Counted from the first letter of the stretch, positions 1 through 7,430 are shown. The stretch: 10,994 nucleotides of DNA from an uncultured Clostridia bacterium (GCA_937876985.1 CALEFT010000043.1:1-10994); one strand, 5' to 3'. The notes: generated by a model not told the origin, from the letters alone. Made by a program: numbers and translations.

Positions 1-30
1 CTGTGTTAATGTAATATTTACTTGAGCCAT
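1..30 (-). CDS. IS256-family transposase, N-terminal 10 codons only
   Basis: The minus-strand ATG is at 30-28, and the ten codons to the window edge read MAQVNITLTQ. IS256-family (mutator-type) transposases often begin with M-A-Q-x-N-I-T-L followed by a Q/E-rich stretch, so the assignment rests on that short match plus the neighbouring terminal repeat. A strong ribosome binding site (AAAGGAGG on the minus strand, bases 38-45) lies 7 bases before the start, which fixes the start codon. The DDE catalytic residues and the rest of the ~400-residue protein lie outside the window, so intactness cannot be judged. Confidence 0.75.
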   Translation of the reverse strand, partial: MAQVNITLTQ

Positions 31-68
31 ATCGATTCCTCCTTTATTGTTTTTTTATTGCTTATTAC

Positions 69-74
69 ATTATA
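69..74 (-). promoter_or_regulatory. Candidate -10 box for the transposase
   Basis: The minus strand reads TATAAT here, about 39 bases before the transposase ATG. No good -35 box lies 16-18 bases further upstream, so the promoter is weak or incomplete. A second TATAAT lies inside the terminal inverted repeat. Confidence 0.35.
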
Positions 75-77
75 CAG

Positions 78-104
78 GATGAGATATGGCTCATCTCTTT
101 TTTT
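78..104 (+). terminator. Terminator-like hairpin with T7 run inside the IS end
   Basis: GATGAG (78-83) pairs with CTCATC (90-95) around a 6-base loop. Seven T follow at 98-104. An alternative pairing is GAGAT (81-85) with ATCTC (93-97). Read on the plus strand this would stop transcription leaving the element towards trkA. The stem is short (6 bp). Confidence 0.45.
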
Positions 105-202
105 CGAATTTACACCATTATATGGACGCGACCTTTGAATAACGGTATGGATTATTGCTGATTTTCAATACCGCTTTGTAAACCAGAACTGTTTTAGAGG
201 CC

Positions 203-257
203 TTGGTAGACAAACCGGTTGACAAAACGCCAATATTTTCTACCGTTTCTTCTACCA
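203..257. repeat. Imperfect inverted repeat built from period-12 direct repeats, upstream of trkA
   Basis: GGTAGACAAA (205-214) is repeated with one change as GGTTGACAAA (217-226), period 12. TTCTACC occurs at 238-244 and again at 250-256, also period 12. The second pair is inverted relative to the first, so TGGTAGA (204-210) pairs with TCTACCA (251-257), and the helix can continue imperfectly inward. It lies about 55 bases before the candidate -10 box of trkA. It may be a paired operator or a folded RNA if transcription starts earlier. A TTGACA at 219-224 has no good -10 partner. Apart from this repeat, a short CGGTAT/ATACCG inverted repeat (143-148, 168-173) and the -10 box, I see nothing gene-like in 134-384. 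Confidence 0.5.
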
Positions 258-312
258 GAAGACTTTATAGTACGAAGGCAAAACTTGAGGATGCATATTA
301 AGCTTTTAAGGG

Positions 313-318
313 TATAAT
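313..318 (+). promoter_or_regulatory. Candidate -10 box of the trkAH promoter
   Basis: TATAAT at 313-318 is the only consensus -10 hexamer upstream of trkA. It is part of a perfect 12-base palindrome, TATAATATTATA (313-324). No matching -35 hexamer sits at 16-18 bases; TTGAGG lies 22 bases before. TATAGGT occurs twice just downstream (321-327, 332-338). Confidence 0.35.
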
Positions 319-384
319 ATTATAGGTTGTCTATAGGTATGAAGATGTACAAATAGATGAGAGAAAATGGAATGGTGAATATGC

Positions 385-1791
385 ATGAAGCTATTTAAGA
401 ATAAAGAGAATAAGACTAATAACTTGAAGGTAATCATTGTTGGTGCCGGCAAGGTCGGTGTATATATTTTGTCGCAGCTTGTTTTGGAAGGTCACGATGT
501 TACTTTGGTTGATTCTGACCCGAAGAAAATCGATACACTTTCAGAGATGTATGATGTTTATGGAGTTGTAGGTAATGGTGCAAGTCATAAGATTTTGTTA
601 GAAGCAGGTATCGAGAACAGTGATATTGTAATTGCGGTTACTGGTTCGGATGAGCTTAATCTTCTTTGTTGTACTATTGCTAGACGAGCTAGTAAGTGTG
701 CAACTATTGCACGTGTAAGAAATCCTGAGTACAGTGATGAGATTGATTTTATCAGAGAACAGCTTGGATTAGCACTAGTTATCAACCCTGAGTATGAGTT
801 AGCAAGAGAGGCATCGAGAATTATTTCTCTTCCAACAGCCCTTGATGTATATGCTTTTGGTAATGGTAGGGCAGAACTTGTTAAGTTTAAGCTTACTGAA
901 GACAACATTCTTGTGAATACTAAGATTATGGAACTTAAGAATAAGATATCTGTTGATAATGTTCTTATCTGTGCGATTGAAAGGGATGACGAGATTTATA
1001 TTCCTTCTGGTGACTTTACACTTCTTGCTGGCGATGTAATTTATGTCGTCTCGTCTCGTAAGTATATTCGCTCCTTCTTTAAGGGCATCGGCATGGTGAG
1101 TAAGAAGGTACATAGGGTTCTTCTTATTGGCGGAGGTAAGGCTTCTTATTATCTTGCTAAGCAGCTTATCGATATGAATATTCAGGTGAAGATTATTGAG
1201 AATAAGAAGGATCGAGCAAACGAACTGAGTGAGCTTTTGCCTAAGGCTGATATTGTTTTGGGTGATGGTACTGACACGGATTTGCTTTATGCTGAGGGTA
1301 TCGAGAGCTTCGATGCAGTTTTGCCACTGACAAATATCGATGAGGAGAATGTAATGCTTACGCTTTTCGCGAGGAAGGTGTCTGATGCTAAGGTAATTAC
1401 TCGAATCAATCGAATTGGCTTTAAGAATGTAATCAGTGACCTAGATTTAGGTTCTGTTATTTATCCGAAGTCAATTACTTCAGAGTCTATTCTTCGCTTC
1501 GTCAGAGCGAAAAGCAACAGCAAAGAAAACGTCAACATTGAGGCGCTTTATCAGCTTTTCGATGCAAAGGCGGAGGCTGTCGAGTTCAAGATTTCTAGTG
1601 ATGACACTAGAGTGATTGGCAAGAAGCTTATGGAACTTAAGATAAAGAAGAATATTTTGGTGGCATATATTAGGCGCCAGAATGCGATTATTATTCCGAA
1701 TGGACAAGATTCTATTAATGAGAACGACTCGGTGATGGTCGTTACTTCTGGGATTGTGCTAAATTCGATTGAGGACATTTTGGAAGGCTAA
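385..1791 (+). CDS. trkA: Trk potassium uptake system regulatory subunit TrkA (two RCK modules)
   Basis: TrkA is the cytoplasmic, NAD(H)/ATP-binding peripheral subunit that gates the TrkH K+ channel. The 468 residues show two tandem RCK modules, as in full-length TrkA. The first Rossmann nucleotide-binding loop is GAGKVG (20-25) with the acidic ribose-binding D43 in VDSD. It is followed by a TrkA-C domain around 150-235. The second Rossmann domain starts with GGGKAS (249-254), and a second TrkA-C domain runs from about 385 to the end. The length is normal for the family. The start is less sure: the ATG at 385 has only a weak GGTG before it and adds about 13 charged residues ahead of the usual (M)KVIIVGAG start; a TTG at 424 is an alternative. 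It lies 26 bases before trkH, clearly as an operon. Confidence 0.95.
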   Translation: MKLFKNKENKTNNLKVIIVGAGKVGVYILSQLVLEGHDVTLVDSDPKKIDTLSEMYDVYGVVGNGASHKILLEAGIENSDIVIAVTGSDELNLLCCTIARRASKCATIARVRNPEYSDEIDFIREQLGLALVINPEYELAREASRIISLPTALDVYAFGNGRAELVKFKLTEDNILVNTKIMELKNKISVDNVLICAIERDDEIYIPSGDFTLLAGDVIYVVSSRKYIRSFFKGIGMVSKKVHRVLLIGGGKASYYLAKQLIDMNIQVKIIENKKDRANELSELLPKADIVLGDGTDTDLLYAEGIESFDAVLPLTNIDEENVMLTLFARKVSDAKVITRINRIGFKNVISDLDLGSVIYPKSITSESILRFVRAKSNSKENVNIEALYQLFDAKAEAVEFKISSDDTRVIGKKLMELKIKKNILVAYIRRQNAIIIPNGQDSINENDSVMVVTSGIVLNSIEDILEG

Positions 1792-1817
1792 TGTGGATTC
1801 TTGGGAAGTGATGAAGT

Positions 1818-3278
1818 ATGAATTATAAGATTGTTGGATATATACTTGGACATGTAATTAGGATTGAAGGATTGCTGATGCTTTTACCATGTCTTGTTGC
1901 TCTGATTTATCAGGAGAAGGCTGGCTTCGTTTATGCAGGTGTTTCGATGCTGCTGATTCTTCTAGGTACACTGATCGCTCAATTTAAGCCGAAGAATAGC
2001 GTTTTCCATATCAAGGAGGGGGCTGCGATTACTGGACTTAGCTGGATTATTTTGTCAGTTTGTGGCGCGATTCCTTTTATGGTTACTGGAGAGATTCCAA
2101 GCTTTGTTGATGCAGTGTTTGAGACTTCTTCTGGTTTTACTACAACGGGAGCTACGATTCTTAGTGATGTAGAGGCCTTGTCGCATGCTTCGCTTTTCTG
2201 GAGAAGTTTTACGCATTGGATTGGTGGAATGGGTGTGCTTGTATTCTTGCTTGCAATTATTCCACTAAGCGGTGGTTCTCGAATCAATCTTATGAAGGCG
2301 GAGAGCCCTGGTCCACAGGTAGGTAAGCTTGTTCCGAAGATTAAGGACACTGCTAAGGTTCTCTATACTATTTATTTTGTTATGACAATTATTCAGATTG
2401 TCATTCTTTTGCTTTCGAAGATGCCGGTTTTTGATGCTATTACAATTACGTTTGGTACCGCTGGTACTGGTGGCTTTTCTGTTCGTAATGACAGTATGGC
2501 AAGCTATACGAATTTCCAGATTTGGGTGGTAACGGTATTCATGTTCTTGTTTGGTGTAAACTTCAATTTCTTCTTTTTTATTAGCTTAGGCAAATTTAAG
2601 AAGGCTTTTGCTATTGAAGAAGTGAAATGGTATCTAGCAATTTATTTGATGGCTGTATTTTTCTGTGTTATTGGAAACAAAGATATCCTCGAGACATTCT
2701 CTGACAACCTGCGACACTCGGCGTTCCAAGTAGCTTCAATTATGAGTACGACTGGTTACTCAACCGTTGACTTTAATATGTGGTCGCCATCTGCTAAGTC
2801 TGTGCTGCTTCTTTCTATGTTTATCGGTGCGTGTGCTGGCAGTACCGGCGGTGGTTTCAAGGTGTCGAGACTTATGATTCTTATCAAGTCTGCACACAAA
2901 GAACTTAAGAGCTACTTGAACCCGAAGAGTATTAATAACGTCCAGATGGAAGGCAAGACACTTGATAAGGACTTGATTTATTCTGTGCTCGTATATCTTG
3001 CACTTTATGTAATTATCTGTATTTCTTCTTGCATGCTGCTTTCTATCGAAAACCAAGACCTAGTAACAAATTTCTCAGCGGTTCTCGCGACTTTCAATAA
3101 TATAGGTCCTGGTCTAGAGAGTGTTGGCCCAGCGACGAATTTCGCCTCTTTGACTGATTTTTCAAAGTGTGTTCTAATATTTGATATGATTGCAGGACGA
3201 CTAGAGCTATTCCCAATGCTAGTTTTGTTTATGCCTTCACTATGGACTGGTTCTTTTAAGCGTAAATCGGCTACATAA
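1818..3278 (+). CDS. trkH: Trk potassium uptake channel subunit TrkH
   Basis: This is the membrane-embedded K+ translocating subunit of the SKT (TrkH/KtrB) superfamily. The 486 residues match the usual TrkH length (about 483). The protein is very hydrophobic, with four pseudo-repeats each carrying a selectivity-filter loop with its conserved glycine: TSSGFTTTGAT (from residue 103), GTAGTGGF (213-220), STTGYS (310-315) and NNIGPG (427-432). GACAGSTGGG, the glycine-rich motif after the third repeat, is also present. All four filter glycines are intact, so the channel looks functional. The start has only a weak GGGAAG-like site upstream. It follows trkA by 26 bases, and the two products should form the Trk complex. 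The energetic coupling (H+, Na+ or channel-like) cannot be read from sequence. Confidence 0.96.
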   Translation: MNYKIVGYILGHVIRIEGLLMLLPCLVALIYQEKAGFVYAGVSMLLILLGTLIAQFKPKNSVFHIKEGAAITGLSWIILSVCGAIPFMVTGEIPSFVDAVFETSSGFTTTGATILSDVEALSHASLFWRSFTHWIGGMGVLVFLLAIIPLSGGSRINLMKAESPGPQVGKLVPKIKDTAKVLYTIYFVMTIIQIVILLLSKMPVFDAITITFGTAGTGGFSVRNDSMASYTNFQIWVVTVFMFLFGVNFNFFFFISLGKFKKAFAIEEVKWYLAIYLMAVFFCVIGNKDILETFSDNLRHSAFQVASIMSTTGYSTVDFNMWSPSAKSVLLLSMFIGACAGSTGGGFKVSRLMILIKSAHKELKSYLNPKSINNVQMEGKTLDKDLIYSVLVYLALYVIICISSCMLLSIENQDLVTNFSAVLATFNNIGPGLESVGPATNFASLTDFSKCVLIFDMIAGRLELFPMLVLFMPSLWTGSFKRKSAT

Positions 3279-3308
3279 ATCAAATTGACGTATCGGAGGG
3301 ATTAGCAA

Positions 3309-3887
3309 ATGGAGAAACTACTTTATATCGATGCATGTATCAGGGGCGAGGAGTCTAGAACATTAGAGGTTGCTACACCAATTGTTGAACAGCTTTCAGA
3401 AAAATATGATGTGACGACTATCTGTCTTAATGACCTAGACTTAGATGTTATGAAGAAGACGGAAGTCTTAGCAAAAAATAATGGAGTAATTAATGAGCAG
3501 TCTTTGTATTGGGCAAGTCTAGTTCGCGATGCTGATAGAATTGTAATTGCTTCGCCGTTCTGGGATATGTCTATTCCTGCTGCACTTAAGGTTTTCTTCG
3601 AGCATTGTTCCATATTCGATATTACTTTCAAGTCTGATGACAAAACCTGCTATGGAAATTGCAAGGCGAAGAAAATGTTATATATCACTTCTCGTGGTAT
3701 GGATATTTCTACTGGAGACGAGCTTGATGGAGCGACATCTTATCTTAAGGCACTCTCGTGGCTATGGGGAATTGGTCCACTTCAAGTAGTAGCTATGCAA
3801 AATATGGACTATTCGACACAAGAAGAAATCGAGCAGAAAATCCAAACTGCAATCGCAGAGGGACTTGAAATCTGCAAGACATTCTAA
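3309..3887 (+). CDS. Flavodoxin-fold NAD(P)H-dependent oxidoreductase (azoreductase/NQO-like)
   Basis: This is a predicted cytoplasmic FMN-dependent NAD(P)H oxidoreductase of the flavodoxin-2 family (AzoR/NQO-like), which transfers hydride from NAD(P)H to quinones, azo compounds or similar acceptors; the natural substrate is unknown. The 192 residues are typical in length. Family features: LLYIDACIRGEESRT (4-18) is the beta-1 strand plus the FMN phosphate-binding loop; PFWDMSIPAALKVFFEHC corresponds to the family's P-x-[YW]-[NW]-x-S-I-P-A-x-L-K helix near the isoalloxazine ring; TSRG lies in the later FMN-contacting region. GGAGGG (3295-3300) with 8-base spacing fixes the start. The gene lies 30 bases after trkH and 36 before the response regulator, in the same direction, so it may be co-transcribed. 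No specific link to K+ uptake is known to me. Confidence 0.85.
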   Translation: MEKLLYIDACIRGEESRTLEVATPIVEQLSEKYDVTTICLNDLDLDVMKKTEVLAKNNGVINEQSLYWASLVRDADRIVIASPFWDMSIPAALKVFFEHCSIFDITFKSDDKTCYGNCKAKKMLYITSRGMDISTGDELDGATSYLKALSWLWGIGPLQVVAMQNMDYSTQEEIEQKIQTAIAEGLEICKTF

Positions 3888-3923
3888 GACGAACTTAAAT
3901 AACAAGGTGGGAGTAAAAGCGTT

Positions 3924-4604
3924 ATGAACAAGACAATTCTAATCATTGAAGACGATAGCGAAATCAACAACATGCTTCGCTTGCTTCTTGGCTCGCATGG
4001 TTATACGACAATCAGTGCATATTCCGGCACAGAAGGTTTGCTTGTTCATAGCGACAAGGTTGATTTGATTTTGCTCGACTTGATGCTCCCAGGCAAAAGT
4101 GGCGAGGAAATCATACAAGAACTCAAGAGGAAGCATAGCGTTCCGGTAATTGTCACAAGTGCGATCCATGATGTAAATAAGAAGGTGGACCTTTTCGCGA
4201 TGGGGGCAGACGACTATGTAACGAAGCCTTTCCATAATGAAGAGCTGCTCGCCCGAATCGCTGCACGCCTTCGAACTGGCGCGACGGAGACTGCGACTTC
4301 AAGCAAGATAATGTTCAAGGATATAGTTCTCGACAAGGACCTTTATAGCGGCGCATGTAACGGCATCGACTTAGAGCTGTCGCGCATCGAGTTTGATTTG
4401 CTTAGCTTTTTGCTTCAGAATCCGAACCGCACTCTTACGAAAAGCATCATCTTCGACACAATTTGGAACTACGATAGCGTCGCTGACGACAATACGCTGA
4501 ATGTGCATATTAGTAAGCTTAGAAAGAAACTCAAGGAATGTAATCCTGATGAGGAATATATAGAGACCGTCTGGGGCATTGGCTACAGATGTAATAACAA
4601 ATAG
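3924..4604 (+). CDS. OmpR/PhoB-type two-component response regulator
   Basis: This is a DNA-binding response regulator of 226 residues. The receiver domain (about 3-115) has the acidic pocket E9-D10-D11, phosphoacceptor D52 (LILLDLMLPG), switch residue S79, and K101 in the TKPF motif, so all catalytic residues are present. The winged-helix DNA-binding domain (about 128-224) ends with the typical LNVHISKLRKKL recognition helix and ETVWGIGYR wing. A plausible ribosome binding site (AAGGTGGGAG, 3904-3913) sits about 10 bases before the ATG. Its likely partner is the histidine kinase at 7447-8340, separated from it by the lipoprotein and ABC genes; this pairing is inference from locus layout. Its probable targets are the repeats upstream of the ABC pair. 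Its base composition is visibly richer in G+C and in C-ending codons than the trk and ABC genes. Confidence 0.93.
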   Translation: MNKTILIIEDDSEINNMLRLLLGSHGYTTISAYSGTEGLLVHSDKVDLILLDLMLPGKSGEEIIQELKRKHSVPVIVTSAIHDVNKKVDLFAMGADDYVTKPFHNEELLARIAARLRTGATETATSSKIMFKDIVLDKDLYSGACNGIDLELSRIEFDLLSFLLQNPNRTLTKSIIFDTIWNYDSVADDNTLNVHISKLRKKLKECNPDEEYIETVWGIGYRCNNK

Positions 4605-4624
4605 AAGGATAGTGAGGTGGAATT

Positions 4625-5440
4625 ATGGGGATCAATGTGAAGAAGATTTTTGCAACTATACTAGTTTTGGTAATGCTACTAGCGATGGCTTTGGCATTAG
4701 CTTCATGTGCTTTTAAGACGAGTTCATATGACTATGACAAAGAAGCCGTTGAAGGAATAAAAATTGATAAAGTCGAATATAACGACGATAGTGTTGTTGT
4801 CTATTTTGATGAGTTCCCTTATGAGTCGATTGGAAAAGTAAGGTGCTACAATTCGAAGTTTGAGGAAATCGAATATAACGCTCAATTCTCGTTTGATGAT
4901 AATATTCTCACAATCGAGACTGATAATGCTAAGGAAGTCTCGGGAATTAATGTAAAGGATTCAGAAAGCGATGAAGAATTCTATGTCCGATACCTAGACT
5001 CCGATGAATATGCAGTAATTGCATTTCTTTGGGTGGATGATATAGGATATGAAATATTCGGTGAAGTGGAAGAGTATTATACTCAAGAGGAGTATTGGCA
5101 TATTGAGAATCAACAGGCGCTTCGCGAGGAAGAGATGAATTCTCTCTTTTATATGCTCGAAGGCATATGGACAAATGAGAGTGGCTCGGTGCAGATCATT
5201 TTCTCGGAACCTTCGTCCGACCTAAGGCTAATGCAGGTAAACGAGTTAGTCGACGGAGAATGGGTCGAAACAGATTCGATGGAAATTAATGTTCTTACCG
5301 AATCCTTCCTTGAAGAAGGTCTTTGCATATCAATTTATGACAACATCAATATGGGAAGAAAGGAAGACTTCCTATTGCTTCTTGATGGCGAAAGCATGAG
5401 CTGCGACTTCTCGGAGGAGCTTTTCACCAAAGCAGAGTAA
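4625..5440 (+). CDS. Putative acidic membrane lipoprotein of the ABC/two-component locus
   Basis: I do not recognise the family. The 271-residue protein begins with a positively charged MGINVKK, a hydrophobic segment (8-26) and a lipobox LASC (25-28), so it should be cleaved before C28 and lipid-anchored on the outer face of the membrane. The mature part is strongly acidic and rich in beta-prone segments. A middle region (about 35-115) looks like a small beta domain. The C-terminal part (about 175-271) starts LEGIWTNESGSVQIIF, a pattern reminiscent of lipocalin-like or 'L-x-G-x-W' beta-barrel domains. GAGGTGG (4614-4620) lies 4 bases before the ATG, and the gene lies 20 bases after the regulator. 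In lantibiotic-type loci a lipoprotein often serves as an immunity or substrate-binding partner of the exporter; that role is inferred from context only. Confidence 0.8.
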   Translation: MGINVKKIFATILVLVMLLAMALALASCAFKTSSYDYDKEAVEGIKIDKVEYNDDSVVVYFDEFPYESIGKVRCYNSKFEEIEYNAQFSFDDNILTIETDNAKEVSGINVKDSESDEEFYVRYLDSDEYAVIAFLWVDDIGYEIFGEVEEYYTQEEYWHIENQQALREEEMNSLFYMLEGIWTNESGSVQIIFSEPSSDLRLMQVNELVDGEWVETDSMEINVLTESFLEEGLCISIYDNINMGRKEDFLLLLDGESMSCDFSEELFTKAE

Positions 5441-5453
5441 TTCTTGCGCCAGC

Positions 5454-5467
5454 CCTTTTCGAAAAGG
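5454..5467. repeat. 14-base perfect palindrome after the lipoprotein gene
   Basis: CCTTTTCGAAAAGG is perfectly self-complementary and lies 13 bases after the lipoprotein stop. No T-run follows, so it is a poor intrinsic terminator. It could be a protein-binding site or an RNA-stabilising hairpin. Confidence 0.5.
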
Positions 5468-5569
5468 AACACGCTTAAGACAACGCGGAGAAATCCTTAA
5501 TAACCAAGCCTTCGTACCAAACCTTCGTAGAGTGAGTAAGGAAATGAAAATACTTTTTTGAGAAAGATT

Positions 5570-5630
5570 TAAGGATTGAGTTAAGACTTTTTTCATAATT
5601 AGAGTTCATAATGAAACCATAAGCTTATGA
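5570..5630. promoter_or_regulatory. Clustered repeats upstream of the ABC pair (candidate operator/promoter region)
   Basis: The 216-base gap before the ABC ATPase gene holds three repeat sets. TTAAGG/TTAAGA occurs at 5570-5575 and 5582-5587, period 12. TTCATAAT occurs at 5593-5600 and 5606-5613, period 13. A perfect palindrome CATAAGCTTATG lies at 5619-5630, whose right half carries TTATGAAA, an inverted version of the same word. CATAAT boxes could serve as -10 elements, but I see no good -35. Direct repeats spaced about one helical turn apart are how OmpR-type regulators commonly bind, so this is the best site for autoregulation by the locus regulator (inference). Confidence 0.45.
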
Positions 5631-5656
5631 AATAAAGTTTTTGGAGGATTAAAACA

Positions 5657-6565
5657 ATGCGTGAGGTAGTGCTTAAGGCAAATGGACTTACGAAAAAGTA
5701 TGGAAAGCAGGTTGCGCTTGATAGCGCGAATATGGAAGTTCACCGTGGTGATATCTACGGACTGATTGGTAGAAATGGTGCAGGTAAGACGACAATGATG
5801 AAGATTATCTGCGGACTAACAAATCCGACTAGTGGAGAGTTTGAGATTTTCGGGAAGAGCGGGACAGAGGTAGAGAAGGAACGCAGTAGAATTGGATGTC
5901 TGATTGAGAATCCAGCGTTCTTCGGATATATGACAGCGTATCAGAATCTTCGCTATTACTGCTACCAGAAGGGTATTGTGAATCTAAAGCAGATTGACGA
6001 GGTGCTTGAGTTAGTTGGACTTATGGAGGCGCGCGATAAGAAGTTTAAGGCTTTCTCACTTGGTATGAAGCAGCGACTCGGAATCGCATTTGCGCTATTA
6101 GATAATCCAGAGTTGGTTATCCTTGACGAGCCGATTAATGGCCTTGATCCGATTGGTATTAGTGAGTTAAGAGAAGTGTTTGTTAGACTTGCGAAGGAGA
6201 AGGGTGTAACGATTGTTATCTCGAGTCACATTTTGTCTGAGCTTTATGCGACGGCTGATCATTTCTTGTTTGTTGAGAAGGGTCATGTACTTAAGGACTA
6301 TACAAAAGAACAGCTCGACACAGAGTGCAGTAAGTGTTTGGTGCTTAAGACGAACAATACTAAGAAGGCTGCTACTGTGCTTGAGATGGTTCTCGACGTA
6401 AGCGACTATAAGGTAATTAATGATGAGGAGATTCGTATCTATAAGCTTGATATCGATATTCCTATGGTTAGCAAACGCTTGATTGAGAATGATGTTTCAG
6501 TGCTCGGACTATTTGAGGCAGGCGTGTCACTAGAAGAGTTTTTTAAGCAGCTCGTTGAAGCATAA
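5657..6565 (+). CDS. ABC transporter ATP-binding protein (BcrA / lantibiotic-immunity type)
   Basis: This is the cytoplasmic ATPase subunit of an ABC-2 exporter, 302 residues. Walker A is GRNGAGKT (38-45), the signature motif is the variant SLGMKQ (134-139), Walker B is LVILDEP with D157 and catalytic E158, a D-loop GLDP follows, and the H-loop histidine lies in ISSHILSEL. The SLGMKQR form of the signature and a ~70-residue C-terminal extension are characteristic of the BcrA/NisF/LanF group, which exports or expels peptide antibiotics such as bacitracin or lantibiotics. GGAGG (5643-5647) lies 9 bases before the ATG. The permease follows after 39 bases. The flanking two-component genes support an antimicrobial-peptide or envelope-stress role; the substrate cannot be determined. 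Confidence 0.92.
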   Translation: MREVVLKANGLTKKYGKQVALDSANMEVHRGDIYGLIGRNGAGKTTMMKIICGLTNPTSGEFEIFGKSGTEVEKERSRIGCLIENPAFFGYMTAYQNLRYYCYQKGIVNLKQIDEVLELVGLMEARDKKFKAFSLGMKQRLGIAFALLDNPELVILDEPINGLDPIGISELREVFVRLAKEKGVTIVISSHILSELYATADHFLFVEKGHVLKDYTKEQLDTECSKCLVLKTNNTKKAATVLEMVLDVSDYKVINDEEIRIYKLDIDIPMVSKRLIENDVSVLGLFEAGVSLEEFFKQLVEA

Positions 6566-6604
6566 ACTAGGTTTGTAGAAATAGGAGAAAAAAGGAGAAA
6601 TTTT

Positions 6605-7396
6605 ATGTTTAATATTATTCGTTCTGATTTATATAGAGTCGCAAAAAGTAAATCTATGATTGCGTATTATGCGGTAATTCTGATTTTGTTCGGAATATCC
6701 GTGATTGGTAAGGTCTGTGGTGGACTTCAGCTTAATACAACGACTATGCCAACGATAGATGTTAGATCAATGATTGACTTAGGCCAGCTTTCTTCCAATT
6801 TGACCTTTTACTATTTGTTCTTGATTCCAGTAGTAAACTTCATTATTGCAGATTTTAGAGAGGGCACAATTAAGAATACTATCAGCTCTGCTATCTCGAA
6901 AAAGCTCTACTTCATCACAAAATTTGTTACTACAGTGGGATATACAATCGTTTCTTATACAGTTTGCTTTTATTTGTACTATGCTATCAACCGCATGGTT
7001 AACGGTGATAAGTACACAAGTACACTATCCGCCTTTTCTAAGGGCTTCTTTAGACAATTGCCTCTTATGATTTGTATCTCATGCGTATTCTGTTTTATCG
7101 CTTTCCTAGTTCGTAAGATGGGTGTGTTCAATTCGCTTACAATGCTTTTCCCATTTGCTACAACTATGATTTTGTCCATTATGTTCGGCTTTAACGAGGC
7201 TGCAAATTCTGCAGGTGAGAAGGGATTCGAATTAGTAGAAAAGCTTTCTCAGTATGAGATTTCCTCAATGATGTTCAAATTGGTTTTCGATTATACAGAT
7301 GACTATTTGAGAAATACTTATATTATTTGTGGCGTTCTTATAGTATTATCTTTTGTGGGTGGCTACTACTTGTTTATGAACAGGGAACTAGACTAA
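6605..7396 (+). CDS. ABC-2 type permease (BcrB / LanE-like), six membrane segments
   Basis: This is the membrane subunit paired with the upstream ATPase; 263 residues. Six hydrophobic segments can be seen at about 18-38, 65-84, 105-126, 152-170, 175-195 and 238-258. A cytoplasmic loop after the second segment reads DFREGTIKNTISSAISKK, the charged 'E-G-T-x-K-N' element typical of ABC-2 permeases where the ATPase couples. AAAGGAG (6591-6597) lies 7 bases before the ATG, with a second GGAG slightly upstream. Lantibiotic immunity transporters (LanFEG) usually carry two different permeases; here there is one, so a homodimer of the BcrB kind is more likely. The region is AT-rich, like the trk genes and unlike the neighbouring kinase. 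Confidence 0.88.
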   Translation: MFNIIRSDLYRVAKSKSMIAYYAVILILFGISVIGKVCGGLQLNTTTMPTIDVRSMIDLGQLSSNLTFYYLFLIPVVNFIIADFREGTIKNTISSAISKKLYFITKFVTTVGYTIVSYTVCFYLYYAINRMVNGDKYTSTLSAFSKGFFRQLPLMICISCVFCFIAFLVRKMGVFNSLTMLFPFATTMILSIMFGFNEAANSAGEKGFELVEKLSQYEISSMMFKLVFDYTDDYLRNTYIICGVLIVLSFVGGYYLFMNRELD

Positions 7397-7414
7397 TTTC
7401 AAGTGATATTTGTT

Positions 7415-7430
7415 AAGCGAATGCTTTTCG
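7415..7430. repeat. Small hairpin GCGAA-TGCTT-TTCGC between permease and kinase
   Basis: GCGAA can pair with TTCGC around a 5-base loop just ahead of the kinase ribosome binding site. No T-run follows. A near-identical string (AAGCGATGCTTTTCGCG) recurs at 8775-8791. Confidence 0.4.

Larger units (their letters stand above)
1..133 (-). mobile_element. End of an IS256-family insertion sequence (5' part, cut by window edge)
   Basis: This is the transposase-upstream end of an insertion sequence that continues beyond base 1. Two things support it. The minus strand starts a protein MAQVNITLTQ at base 30, which resembles the N-terminus of IS256-family transposases. Bases 109-133, read on the minus strand, end in GTCCATATAATGGTGTAAA, very close to the terminal inverted repeat of IS256 as I recall it (GTCCGTATAATTGTGTAAA). 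By that alignment the element ends near base 133. The next 8 bases (tttgaata) would be the target duplication, but the other end is outside the window, so the exact boundary is unproven. Confidence 0.75.

Noticed and set aside
219..247. TTGACA at 219-224 as the trkA promoter
   Set aside because: No acceptable -10 hexamer lies 16-18 bases downstream; the hexamer is better explained as part of the GGTWGACAAA repeat.
134..384. c-di-AMP (ydaO) riboswitch before trkA
   Set aside because: It was a reasonable expectation for a K+ uptake gene, but none of the conserved ydaO segments can be found in this stretch.
585..1113. Minus-strand ORFs of about 105 residues inside trkA
   Set aside because: They are antisense to a well-conserved gene, without ribosome binding sites or recognisable protein features.
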